Assembly: GCA_964393615.1 (NCBI GenBank)
Contig: CAYMUR010000090.1
Coordinates: 1-21,973 of the forward strand
DNA from: CAYMUR01 sp964393615
Lineage (GTDB): Bacteria > Planctomycetota > Planctomycetia > Pirellulales > Pirellulaceae
Length of the DNA: 21,973 nt
Reading direction: 5' to 3'
Made by a program: the position numbers and the translations under genes. Of this stretch, positions 7,297-16,220 are shown piece by piece (the stretch's first letter is position 1; every line of letters begins with the position of its first letter). The notes beneath the pieces were generated by a model. The model ran no database searches and was not told where the DNA came from. It was given only the letters and a program-made list of their open reading frames with translations.

Positions 7297-10200
7297 GGAT
7301 TGCCAGGAGTCCGGTGCGTGTCGAAAGATAGCATCGACAGTTTTACGGCGCTGTGATACCGCCAAATACTGGTTGGTGAGACCAGAGTCAAACGCAGGGG
7401 CCATGTGGTGAGGTAGCGTCGATTCCGCGAATGGTGGAGTGTTATCGGCCAAGCGAGTGTCGGACGTTGTTGTGGGAGGGTGCAATGAGTCTTGAGCTGC
7501 CTGTCGACTGGGTAAGGGGGTGGCTGTAGCAATGACCGCATTTGCCTGCTGACTGGCCAACGTGTCCGTGTTCGATGTCAGTGTTCTTAATTGTAACGAC
7601 GACGAAAGGCCTCCTGGAGAAAAATGAGTGACCAACTGGTTAAAGTCCGAAATGTCGATGTCATTGTCACCGTCAAAATTCCCCATTGCCCAACCATGAG
7701 TTTCGTTTTGGCCGAGTGGATCGAAGTTTGCGACGACAGTATGAAAATCGGTTGCATCCACATCTAGATCGAGGTCCGCGTCGCCACGTTGCGATTGAAT
7801 GAGATTCAAGAGGAGCTCATCGACATCCGACACATCCACATTGCCATCGCTATTGAGGTCAAACGTGACATCGTTACTGTTTAGATTGGCATAAAGCAAA
7901 TCAATGTCGTTGGCGTCAATTTCGCTGTCGTGGTTGACGTTGCCCGTTGGGCTGCTCGTGGTATTCACCACCAAGGACCAATCTCGCAGTCGGCCCACCG
8001 TGGGGTCTGCAGGGTCATCGCTGATTTGTAACGTCCACATGCCACCTAGTTCGGTGCCTGCAAAATCTGACAATGTTCCTTGGGGTTGAAATCGTCCGGA
8101 AAACGGCGGTGTGGCGTTTACTAATGCCAGCGATGCTTCGTCATCCAAAATGGTATCTGTGAAATTGGTACCTGCTCCGCCGACATGGGTAAACAGTTCA
8201 ACGCTAGTACCGTCTGGCGCGATAAGAAACGCACCTAAATCTGCAGTGTGCGTGTGTTCGATATCGAGGATGATGTCCAGGTCACTGATTCGTGCACCGC
8301 CGGGAATCGTCATTGTAAAGGAGCGCGTTGCACCATTGGAAATCTGACCGCCCTGGATGGTCAATAGTCCTGCCCCGCCGATAGCGAGAAAGGAAATGCT
8401 TTCACGAAGACTATGTATCTCTTCGGCATCCCAAGTGGTATCTTCCTTGGCCTTCAAATCCACGCCGGTTGTGGTCAAATTGCTGGACCGTAAATGGGCA
8501 TTATTAGAATCCTGGCGTGTTCCCAGCGCTGCCAGGAAATTCGGTGGTTCGGCAAAGGTTTGGCCAAAATCAAGCGTCTGAAAATCCTGATTGAACGAAC
8601 TGGTCGTTGAACGGGCTTCGTAGGGTAGTCCATTCCAGCTGCCCACGCCTGCGTCCATGGCCAGGTAGCCTACTGTTTCAGCGGTCTGTTGCGCCCCGTA
8701 AATTTCTGCCATTTCCAAGGCCAAGTCCACCTGACCGAGGCCTGTCTGACGTTGTCGTGTGTAAAGAAAATCTGGACCATGATTTGACTGAATTTGACTG
8801 ATCACGACCGGGGGATCACCAAAGGTCGAGGTGAAATGGACAGTTTCCCACTGGTCTGCTGCAAACATGCCAACCGTGGCAGTTGTCGAAACCGTACCGA
8901 CCTCGAATGACTTTCCATTTACCAACTGATGGTTGCCAGCTTCGACAACCAGGTAACTGATCCTTTCAGCTGCATTGTGGAGTCCATTTTCATTCGATGG
9001 TTCCGTCAAGCGGATCGTGAACCGATCAGACTGAATGTCGCTGATCCGGATGGCGACGGGGTCAGTTCCGTTGTAGGAAGCCGGTTGCGCGAAGACTACC
9101 GGACTGTTGAAAGTATGGTTGAGGATGACCACCTGGGACACGTGAGTAACATTTTCCAGGGTGCCTGTTTCCCCAATGATCGAAGTGCCTACCTCGGCAC
9201 CCGCAAAGGTTGAGACGGAACCAGGACCAAATGATCCTGCACTGGGTGTTCCTGTGCCCCAGCTACTCGGATCGTTGCCCCACAAATCGACGAGTTGTCG
9301 ATGCAGCGTCAAACCGCCACCATCGGCTTCGATCGGCCAGGGGTCTGCATCGTCAAAAATGACCTGGTCCTCGATGAGCAACGGAACCGTCTCATCGGCA
9401 CCGGCGTCTTCGGCCCTTAACAATGTGATTGTTTCTCCACCGTTATCCAGACGCCCGGAGTAAGGCCCCAGGTATTGGTTTGGCAGGGCAGCCATGTTGA
9501 CATCATAGGACGTGTTAAAAGCGTCAATGGCTGGCAAGTCGCTGACCGGATCAAAGGGAACCACGACCAAGAAAGCAGCAGAAGCGATTGTGGTCCCTTC
9601 TGGAAACTCATAGTCGATGCCAGAGATCTTCCATCCAGACAGGTTTACGGTTGCTGTCGTCGGATTATAGAGTTCCACAAATTCTAACGATGTAGGCGCT
9701 GCACTGTCTGCCGGATTACTGGGGTGGTACATCAATTCACTGATTACTATCGGGCCGAAACGTGGTCCGTTATTGTTTGCAGCGAGCGTTGGTGAAACCA
9801 GGGGAAACAACTCACCAGTGCCGTTGGGGAAACGACCCCAGGAAATACCGTTGGCAGCCGCACCGAATTGGACCTGGTCGACGATCCATTGGGGTTCGTC
9901 CGATTCGTTGGGTTGGACCAGCCAAACCTGGTCTCCGCTGGTGGAGTTCAGTCCGAAGCCGAATTGGTTCTGATCAAAAACCAGGTAAGAATCGGCTGGG
10001 ATGATGGTGCCGTTGGCGATGACATATTGGCCGAGAGCCGTTGCCTTGTCACTCAAAAACCAGCCACCGATGTCGATGGCCGAGTCGGTGGGATTATACA
10101 ACTCGATGGCATCCATATTCGGCAATTCCGTACGGGTCAGCACTTCGTTGATGAGGATGCTGTTCAGTGGGCCTACACCCGTTGTACCGGGGCTGCCTCC

Positions 10201-13200
10201 GTGTTCAGTACTCGGTTGCCAGTTGTTGGCACCGTTCAGCGGGAGGCTGGAATCGACAACTTCGAGCGAGCTACCATTACCGTCTGCACGTAGAGGCCAG
10301 TTGCCGCTATCACCATAATCGAATGCATGGACGGTGATACCGGTTTGGTCGAGGAACGTCACTCGTTCGCCAGCGTTGGACAGACGGCCACCGTATTCAC
10401 CGTTCCCTCCCCCCTGCCCGTCATTGCCGTCCGCGATACGGACTTCGGTGCCGTAGCGTTGTTGAAATGCTGATCGGTTTTTGACGACAACGATTCGTTC
10501 GTCGGCATTGAGTGTTTGACTGGAAAATATAAAATCAATCCCCTGCTGATCTCCGTTTACATCGACCTTGGTCAACTGCAAACCAGCCAGGTTCATGCTG
10601 GAGTCAGTTTTGTTATGAAATTCGATATATTCGAAATCGTCGTTGTCCAGGTTTGGATCAATTGCCAGTTCTTCATCTGTTGCAGCATGGGGGTTGTAAT
10701 TGATTTCTGTAATGACCACATCGAAATCTAAACGGAATTCTTGGGTTGTCGGGGCACTCCACTCACTCAGTGTAATTTGTGTTCCCGCCAGTGAGGTGGC
10801 TTGAGGATCGAAAGCCCGGGCGATGATTCGTGAAGTTTCGTTAATTGGAATGGGCAGTCCGCTGTACGGGATTGCAGCCGTACTGACCTGGCCACTGGTA
10901 GCCCGGGGGTCGCTACCGTCCAGCGTGTAATAAATGGTTCCTTGGGGGGCGGAAAGTGTCACTTCGAAAGGAGAGGATGCTCCTACCGAGGCTGTCAACT
11001 GGATTGGCGGCAGTAGCAGGCTGTCTACAAAATCCAGCCGCGCGGCGAGCCATCCTTTTATCTGTGAGATTTCCGCATCCCAGCCGCTCAAGCCCGGTTC
11101 TGCTTCGGGGTAGGGACCGTTAAAGCTTTCCTGCCAACGTTGTTGATTACGCAGCTGCGCTTCGGCGATTTCACCCGCCATGGTGTCAATGAGTGTATGA
11201 AAATTTTCTACGGTAAAGATATCCTGACGTAGTTCCTGCCAGCGGTCGACCCAATCCTGAATAAAATCTTCGTCCAAGAACAGCTGTCTCAACCACACCG
11301 CTTCGTAGGTAAAGGCGGGAGGGTTAAAGTAACTTGCAGTAAACATTCGCGTAGGCGTGGGGAAGAAATCGTATTGGTCGTGAGGATTTCCCAGGGCCCG
11401 ATCAGAATCCCAGACAGGTCCTTGTTGCAGTTTGCCACCGCGATCTTTGAACCAAAACTCACTGACAACAAAGCCTTGTGGTTCATCCACCAAAAATCGC
11501 AACATGTGATGGTTGATTAGACTGTCTGTGTCGAGAAAAGCACGGTAACCAGTTTCCGGATTCTTGAAATCGGCGCTAAATGCAGCATTTTCAAAATCCT
11601 GCACGTAAGCCTGGATATAATTCTGCTGTTCGAGAGTGAGCGTATCAGGATGAGGCTCAATGTGGATGAAGGGAACTTGGCTGCGCGTCGTTTTCCAAGA
11701 CAAGTCGCCTACCTTTGGATTGTTAATTTCAAACAGGTATCCACCTGTGACCGCTGGCTCCAGGTTGTCGTTGGGTGATAGCGATGCTATGTCAATCCGT
11801 TCGGAATTGATTTTAACGTGTTCTTTGAGGGCATACAGTCCCATGTATTCGTTAGTATTATCCAGAGCGTCACCATTCGTATTGTAATAGAATTCCACAA
11901 AACGAGTCGCGGGTGCCCAGGGTGCAGTTTGTTGATTAATAGTATGTACGAACGCGTTCCGGATCAGGGACCGGTCTTCATCGTAGGGACCTGACAGGAT
12001 CCAATCCGAGTCATCAGAGAGTCCCAAAAGCGGTGCGTTCAGGTCATTGTCGTGTTCATCACGAAGCTCCACTCGTAGACTAGGCTTGGCATTGGAAAAG
12101 CTACTGTTTCCACGACGATGAGATCCCATCCGCGATGTAAAAGTTGGTGAGTCCACCAGATGGCTGCGTCCCATGGAATCGGGCTCAAACAACATGAGTG
12201 ATCCGTTTTGGAATTGTCGGTGCGTCAAATCAAATCCATTCGTGAGACCACCTTGACCAAAGTTGTCNNNNNNNNNNGGTAAATTGGACGAGACACCCAG
12301 TAACTGGGTACCGAGTTCTACATAGGTTTGGCTTGTGCTTTCGCTTGGCACGAGGTCAGGAACGTACACCCTGGCGCGGACCATGGTGGTTTGATCGATA
12401 ACGAGCGGGTTGGTGTACAGTGGTGACGATTCTGTTGGCAGGCTGCGATCGGTGGTGTAGTGGATTTCCCCGTTGACGTGTTCCGTGGTGAGGACGAGCT
12501 GAAACGGATCGTGAAAAGTACCGGCTGGTGCAGAAAAATCAGGTAATGTGGCGACGGCTGCGAAATCTTCACTGTTTACGGTCCCCGGGGTCGGTGTTTC
12601 CATAAAGGCAAAGGAACGGTCAGGGATTGTTATTGCTTCCAGTGTTGGCAATATCAACAGACGCTCTGCATCCAGATTTGCGTTGATCACTTGGATGGCC
12701 AGTACGTTGCTACCGGCCTGTAACAGTCCCGGCTGGTTGATGATGAGGGATTCTTCTGCTGCCAAAGCATTGCCATCAGGACGCTCGGTGTCGGCCAGCG
12801 AATTGAATTGTGGAACGCCCGTAAAATTGTGACTGACGACTTTGTGGCCATTGATGTAGGCCACGGCAGCATCGTCGTATTGAAGTTTTAGATTGAGTGC
12901 GATGACGGAGTCCGGATCATCAACCGTAAAAGGAACACGAACATAGGTGGAACTGTGCTGATTAGCCAAGGGAGTTGCGACGTTCAAACCGATCAGGTCG
13001 TTGTATCCCGACAACAACAAAGGTGACGTCCCGTCAAAGATTGCCATGACCTGGGCTGCTGTGAGTGCACTGTCCCAAATTGCCACGTCGTCAATCAGGC
13101 CTTCGAAATCGCCCCATGCGTTTTCACCAGGACGGGCGATACCGATAGAAAATGGTGACATTCCACCATGAGAAACCAATCCACCAAATTGCTCGTACTG

Positions 13201-15648
13201 TTTGGCCGGGATACCGTCCCAATACAACGTCATTTCGGAAGTTGCCTGGCTGTCGTATGTTACTACCAGGTGGTGCCAATGGTTGTTTTGAAGGGTTACC
13301 TGTTCACGCACGGGTGGATTTGCTCCCCCTAAATCATTTGTGTCCAGATAAATTTCGAGCATGTCTCCTTCGGTGCCGATTTCCAGATTGTCATTCGAGC
13401 CAGCCGACGATTGGGCAATCAGCACGTTATTGATGTCATGATTGGTTTCGCTGCTCTCTCCTGCATGGTCCACCATGCGTCGAAACCACAGCGACGTCGT
13501 GAAGGCGCTGGGATTGAGCAGTTCAGCGATCACACCGGCCGACACAGAGTCGTTGTCTCCGTCGAATGCAAGTGCTTCGCCAAACTTGCCTTGATTGTCC
13601 GTGGTCAATGTGGCACCGTTCACAGCGCCATGATAGTTGTTCATGGCGTCGGGAACGGTCGAGTCATTGTCCTCCAACGAGTCAAATGTCCAATAAGCCA
13701 GAGGGCCTCCTGACGGTCCACCGGGTCCATTGTCGTAGCCGACTCCCGTTTTTCCATGGAACCAACTCGTGTCATAAAACGGTTCATGACTACCAGTCCA
13801 ACTCGTTCCCAGGGTACCGTCTGTCGGTATATAGGCGGTGGCGGGGGCTTGCTCTTCCATCAGCCATTGACGACGTTGCCCTTGAAAGGCATCCAGTTCA
13901 GGCAGGATGATACTCCGCGTTGCCCCCGGGTCAAAGTTGAGCAGTTGAACCGCCAACGTGTTTTCACCCTCGGCAAGCAACCCTGGTGTATTGGCAACAA
14001 AAAAATCGCTTGCCAACAGGGCCTTAGCGTCCGATCGTTCTGTTGTTGCCGCCGAATTCCACTCTACGGGGCCCGTGATCCCACTTCTTGCGACCTCGGT
14101 TCCGTTAATCCAGGCGACGAACGCGTCGTCATAATGCATTTGCAATTTGAGCCACTCGAAAGAGTCCGGACTGGTGACGTTGAAAGGAATACGGACATAG
14201 GAGGACGTCTGGTTGTTTTGTAAGGCAGTGGCCAAATCGATTCCAATGAGATCTTGGTATCCAGTTAGCAGTAGTGGTGAGGCGGCGTTGTACAGTGCCG
14301 TGACATGTTGGGAATCCAATGCGACATCCCACACAGCGACTTCGTCAATCAACCCTTCGAAATCTCCAAACTCCGTTCCACCGGCCCGAGACAGTCCAAT
14401 CGTAAACGGCGACAGGCCACTGCTTGTGACCAGGCCACCATAGGCGTCATGTGCTCCAACCAGCATGCCATCGACATACAGTTGGAGCTCTTGGTCGGCA
14501 CTGCTGTTGTAGCTCATCACCAGATGGTGCCAGGTCGTGTTTTGAATCGCCGCAGGATGACTGACAGGACTGACGGCTCCACCCCACTCCGCTGTATCAA
14601 GATAGACCTGAACCGTGTCACCTTTTGTGCCGATTTCCAGGTTGTCGTTGTCAAAATCTGAAGCTTGTGCAATCAATACGTTATTGACCGAATGATTGGT
14701 AGCCTCAGCTTCACTACGGTGGTCATCTTCCCGGCGAAACCAGAGCGAAATTGAAAATGCGTCAGGACTTACCAGTTCTGGAATGACACCAGGCAGAACA
14801 TAATCATTGTTGCCATCGAACGAGAGAGCTTCCCCTCCCCTCCCCTGCTGTCCTGTTGTGAGGGTTGCCCCAAAGACAGTACTGTCGTAACTGCCCCGGG
14901 CATCGGGGGCCACCGTGTTACCGTGTCGCAACTCGTCAAAGGTCCAAAAGGCGATAGGTAGTCCGACGGCTGCGCCCACTTGTCCCGTTTCGTATCCGGC
15001 ACCGGTTGCGCCGCTCATCCAACTGCTGTCATCAAAAGGTTCATCGCTGCCTCTCCAGGTATCTCCCAAGGAACCGTTAGCAGGCACAAAAGCTTGAGCT
15101 GCTGCGCCTCTTGTGACCAGCGGTGTCACCTGGACGTTTTCGTCAATCCCGAAAGAGACGTCTTTGCTTTGTGCGGGAAAGTCAATGCTGGAAATGAGCT
15201 GGCCAGCGGGATCGGCCAGTCCGATGAATTCACCTTCGCTGGCAAAGCGGAAATTTGTGTGAAGTTCTCCGTTGGGTGTTACATAATCCTCGTTCGAGGC
15301 AAAGACAACAAGGCGTTCATCAGGACCGAGGACCGTGGCGACGGGTACCTGCCATTTGGTTGTGTTGTTAAGGTCGTCCGTAAAATGCCAGCCATTGAGA
15401 TTCACGGCAGACGTACCCCGGTTGTGGATTTCAAACCAGTCAGAATGGTCGAAGTCATAGTCAAGTAGTCCCGTATCATTGCGGGCTACGACTTCGCTGA
15501 TCAGCGGATTAGCACTCAGCAATTCACGTCGCTCGAGTGGCTCAAATACGGCACGTCGGTCCATGTGGCATCTCTGCCTGTTGTATTGGCTGCGCGCCGA
15601 GGCCACGCGTTCGCTTGGTGACCAAGATTGAGAGAAAAATGACCGCAT
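7282..15648 (-). CDS. giant secreted mosaic protein: LEPR-XLL-like, LTD, LamG, CotH kinase, P-domain, dockerin-like
   Basis: The 2788-residue protein begins with a basic N-terminus and VFEPLERRELLSAN (34-47), an LEPR-XLL-like export signature. Modules in order: lamin-tail domain (48-160); two copies of a LamG-like (about 231-455 and 649-875) plus beta-sandwich unit; chitobiase C-terminal-like domain (1037-1110); CotH-type atypical kinase (about 1155-1425) with NEYMGLYALKEHVK (1266-1279), GGYLFEINNPK (1302-1312) and the acidic WDSDRALGN (1413-1421); a second chitobiase-like domain (1552-1625); three more lamin-tail domains (1643-1776, 1828-1942, 1967-2098); a three-fold repeat (about 2160-2427); a proprotein-convertase P-domain (2430-2565); dockerin-like Ca2+ loops (2568-2685); and a Ser/Thr/Pro-rich tail. 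It probably acts at the cell surface. There is no strong Shine-Dalgarno. Ten N interrupt the codons after residue 1123 without breaking frame. Exact substrate and role are unknown. Confidence 0.85.
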   Translation of the reverse strand: MRSFFSQSWSPSERVASARSQYNRQRCHMDRRAVFEPLERRELLSANPLISEVVARNDTGLLDYDFDHSDWFEIHNRGTSAVNLNGWHFTDDLNNTTKWQVPVATVLGPDERLVVFASNEDYVTPNGELHTNFRFASEGEFIGLADPAGQLISSIDFPAQSKDVSFGIDENVQVTPLVTRGAAAQAFVPANGSLGDTWRGSDEPFDDSSWMSGATGAGYETGQVGAAVGLPIAFWTFDELRHGNTVAPDARGSYDSTVFGATLTTGQQGRGGEALSFDGNNDYVLPGVIPELVSPDAFSISLWFRREDDHRSEAEATNHSVNNVLIAQASDFDNDNLEIGTKGDTVQVYLDTAEWGGAVSPVSHPAAIQNTTWHHLVMSYNSSADQELQLYVDGMLVGAHDAYGGLVTSSGLSPFTIGLSRAGGTEFGDFEGLIDEVAVWDVALDSQHVTALYNAASPLLLTGYQDLIGIDLATALQNNQTSSYVRIPFNVTSPDSFEWLKLQMHYDDAFVAWINGTEVARSGITGPVEWNSAATTERSDAKALLASDFFVANTPGLLAEGENTLAVQLLNFDPGATRSIILPELDAFQGQRRQWLMEEQAPATAYIPTDGTLGTSWTGSHEPFYDTSWFHGKTGVGYDNGPGGPSGGPLAYWTFDSLEDNDSTVPDAMNNYHGAVNGATLTTDNQGKFGEALAFDGDNDSVSAGVIAELLNPSAFTTSLWFRRMVDHAGESSETNHDINNVLIAQSSAGSNDNLEIGTEGDMLEIYLDTNDLGGANPPVREQVTLQNNHWHHLVVTYDSQATSEMTLYWDGIPAKQYEQFGGLVSHGGMSPFSIGIARPGENAWGDFEGLIDDVAIWDSALTAAQVMAIFDGTSPLLLSGYNDLIGLNVATPLANQHSSTYVRVPFTVDDPDSVIALNLKLQYDDAAVAYINGHKVVSHNFTGVPQFNSLADTERPDGNALAAEESLIINQPGLLQAGSNVLAIQVINANLDAERLLILPTLEAITIPDRSFAFMETPTPGTVNSEDFAAVATLPDFSAPAGTFHDPFQLVLTTEHVNGEIHYTTDRSLPTESSPLYTNPLVIDQTTMVRARVYVPDLVPSESTSQTYVELGTQLLGVSSNLXXXXDNFGQGGLTNGFDLTHRQFQNGSLMLFEPDSMGRSHLVDSPTFTSRMGSHRRGNSSFSNAKPSLRVELRDEHDNDLNAPLLGLSDDSDWILSGPYDEDRSLIRNAFVHTINQQTAPWAPATRFVEFYYNTNGDALDNTNEYMGLYALKEHVKINSERIDIASLSPNDNLEPAVTGGYLFEINNPKVGDLSWKTTRSQVPFIHIEPHPDTLTLEQQNYIQAYVQDFENAAFSADFKNPETGYRAFLDTDSLINHHMLRFLVDEPQGFVVSEFWFKDRGGKLQQGPVWDSDRALGNPHDQYDFFPTPTRMFTASYFNPPAFTYEAVWLRQLFLDEDFIQDWVDRWQELRQDIFTVENFHTLIDTMAGEIAEAQLRNQQRWQESFNGPYPEAEPGLSGWDAEISQIKGWLAARLDFVDSLLLPPIQLTASVGASSPFEVTLSAPQGTIYYTLDGSDPRATSGQVSTAAIPYSGLPIPINETSRIIARAFDPQATSLAGTQITLSEWSAPTTQEFRLDFDVVITEINYNPHAATDEELAIDPNLDNDDFEYIEFHNKTDSSMNLAGLQLTKVDVNGDQQGIDFIFSSQTLNADERIVVVKNRSAFQQRYGTEVRIADGNDGQGGGNGEYGGRLSNAGERVTFLDQTGITVHAFDYGDSGNWPLRADGNGSSLEVVDSSLPLNGANNWQPSTEHGGSPGTTGVGPLNSILINEVLTRTELPNMDAIELYNPTDSAIDIGGWFLSDKATALGQYVIANGTIIPADSYLVFDQNQFGFGLNSTSGDQVWLVQPNESDEPQWIVDQVQFGAAANGISWGRFPNGTGELFPLVSPTLAANNNGPRFGPIVISELMYHPSNPADSAAPTSLEFVELYNPTTATVNLSGWKISGIDYEFPEGTTIASAAFLVVVPFDPVSDLPAIDAFNTSYDVNMAALPNQYLGPYSGRLDNGGETITLLRAEDAGADETVPLLIEDQVIFDDADPWPIEADGGGLTLHRQLVDLWGNDPSSWGTGTPSAGSFGPGSVSTFAGAEVGTSIIGETGTLENVTHVSQVVILNHTFNSPVVFAQPASYNGTDPVAIRISDIQSDRFTIRLTEPSNENGLHNAAERISYLVVEAGNHQLVNGKSFEVGTVSTTATVGMFAADQWETVHFTSTFGDPPVVISQIQSNHGPDFLYTRQRQTGLGQVDLALEMAEIYGAQQTAETVGYLAMDAGVGSWNGLPYEARSTTSSFNQDFQTLDFGQTFAEPPNFLAALGTRQDSNNAHLRSSNLTTTGVDLKAKEDTTWDAEEIHSLRESISFLAIGGAGLLTIQGGQISNGATRSFTMTIPGGARISDLDIILDIEHTHTADLGAFLIAPDGTSVELFTHVGGAGTNFTDTILDDEASLALVNATPPFSGRFQPQGTLSDFAGTELGGMWTLQISDDPADPTVGRLRDWSLVVNTTSSPTGNVNHDSEIDANDIDLLYANLNSNDVTFDLNSDGNVDVSDVDELLLNLIQSQRGDADLDLDVDATDFHTVVANFDPLGQNETHGWAMGNFDGDNDIDISDFNQLVTHFSPGGLSSSLQLRTLTSNTDTLASQQANAVIATATPLPSRQAAQDSLHPPTTTSDTRLADNTPPFAESTLPHHMAPAFDSGLTNQYLAVSQRRKTVDAIFRHAPDSWQSNRLT
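7590..7950 (-). other. dockerin-like calcium-loop pairs in the giant protein
   Basis: Residues about 2568-2685 contain two pairs of EF-hand-like loops: GNVNHDSEIDANDIDLL, DLNSDGNVDVSDVDELL, GDADLDLDVDATDF and FDGDNDIDISDFNQL. Asp/Asn recur at positions 1, 3, 5, 9 and 12 of the loops, as in type I dockerin domains. Planctomycete exported proteins often carry such repeats without any cellulosome, so Ca2+-dependent folding or attachment is more likely than cellulosome assembly. Confidence 0.75.
8368..9171 (-). repeat. three-fold ~85-110-residue protein repeat in the giant gene
   Basis: Residues about 2160-2427 contain three related beta-rich units. Each has a hydrophobic strand ending in a TF..P(P) turn (NHTFNSPVV, TSTFGDPPVV, GQTFAEPPNFL), a middle part with Ser/Asn-rich strands, and a closing A/E-E-x-I/V-x-Y/F-L-x(3)-G motif (AERISYLVVEAG, AETVGYLAMDAG, RESISFLAIGGAG). 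The pattern recalls H-type-lectin-like sandwiches but I cannot assign it firmly. Confidence 0.6.
12268..12277. other. assembly gap (10 N)
   Basis: Ten undetermined bases lie inside the giant gene just before the CotH module. The frame stays open across them. The first affected codon is CCN and therefore Pro, giving S-N-L-P, then three unknown residues, then D-N-F-G. The true gap length may differ from ten bases. Confidence 0.95.
12634..15102 (-). repeat. tandem ~400-residue duplication (LamG plus beta-sandwich) in the giant gene
   Basis: Residues about 183-590 and 602-1005 are two copies of the same unit. Matching landmarks are SLGDTWRGSDEPFDDSSW with TLGTSWTGSHEPFYDTSW, FWTFDEL with YWTFDSL, EALSFDGNNDY with EALAFDGDNDS, SPLLLTGYQDLIGIDLAT with SPLLLSGYNDLIGLNVAT, and YDDAFVAWINGTEV with YDDAAVAYINGHKV. 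The copies have diverged well beyond a recent duplication. Confidence 0.85.
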
Positions 15649-16220
15649 GTTGTCAAAGAAAAAGAGGGGACGTGGCCACTGTACCGTATTTATTTATGAT
15701 AATTCAAAATGTAAAAAAGGGCAAACAAGCAGGAGTTTATGGCTTGGGGTAGCTGCATTTGCCGAGCGATTCAAAACACGCTTCCGGACAGACCTTGTTA
15801 TCACCGGTTGAACAACGGGCTGATGTTGTTATGGTTTTTTAGCGATTGCGAAGTGGGTGGTTCACCGCCATGTCCCAATGGCAACAAAAAACATTTCACA
15901 TGATGTTGATCGCACAAGCCCAACGAAAAAATGCACCACAAAATACCCTGTGCCTTGCGGTGTGATGGAGCGAGTTGTGTCATCGTCGTGTCCTTCACAG
16001 TTTGTTGATGCAGCGTTCTGAGAACGAGGTCGATGGTGAAATGGTTGTTCTTGCTCTTTGCACCTTGGGTGGCATTTGCCTTTGAAAAAGCAGCTGGCAA
16101 ATCCTACCGGATCGTCTGCCAGGCATCGAAATACCGAAAAGTTCTGTCCCCCAGGAAGCTGCCGAGCGTTACAATGTAGAGTGTCCTAGGTTTTGCCAAT
16201 CAACTCAGGTTAGAACTGAA
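15649..16220. other. divergent intergenic region
   Basis: The 572 bases separate the giant gene (minus) from the HEAT-repeat gene (plus). Besides the candidate minus-strand promoter, it contains a weak inverted repeat AACAAC/GTTGTT (15811-15816 and 15825-15830) followed by six T at 15835-15840. A 99-codon minus-strand frame (15801-16100) has neither recognisable motifs nor a ribosome binding site. No clear plus-strand promoter was found. Confidence 0.4.
15696..15724 (-). promoter_or_regulatory. candidate sigma-70-type promoter of the giant gene
   Basis: On the minus strand TTGCCC (plus 15719-15724) and TATCAT (plus 15696-15701) are separated by exactly 17 bases in an AT-rich tract. The -10 box matches the consensus in 5 of 6 positions and the -35 in 4 of 6. 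It lies about 48 bases upstream of the ATG at 15648. Confidence 0.45.

Noticed and set aside
7590..7950. Dockerin-like loops as evidence of a cellulosome
   Set aside because: No cohesin-like domain is visible in the window, and such loops are common in planctomycete exported proteins.
15801..16100. 99-codon minus-strand frame in the divergent region
   Set aside because: It has no recognisable domain or ribosome binding site, and lies upstream of the candidate promoter of the giant gene.
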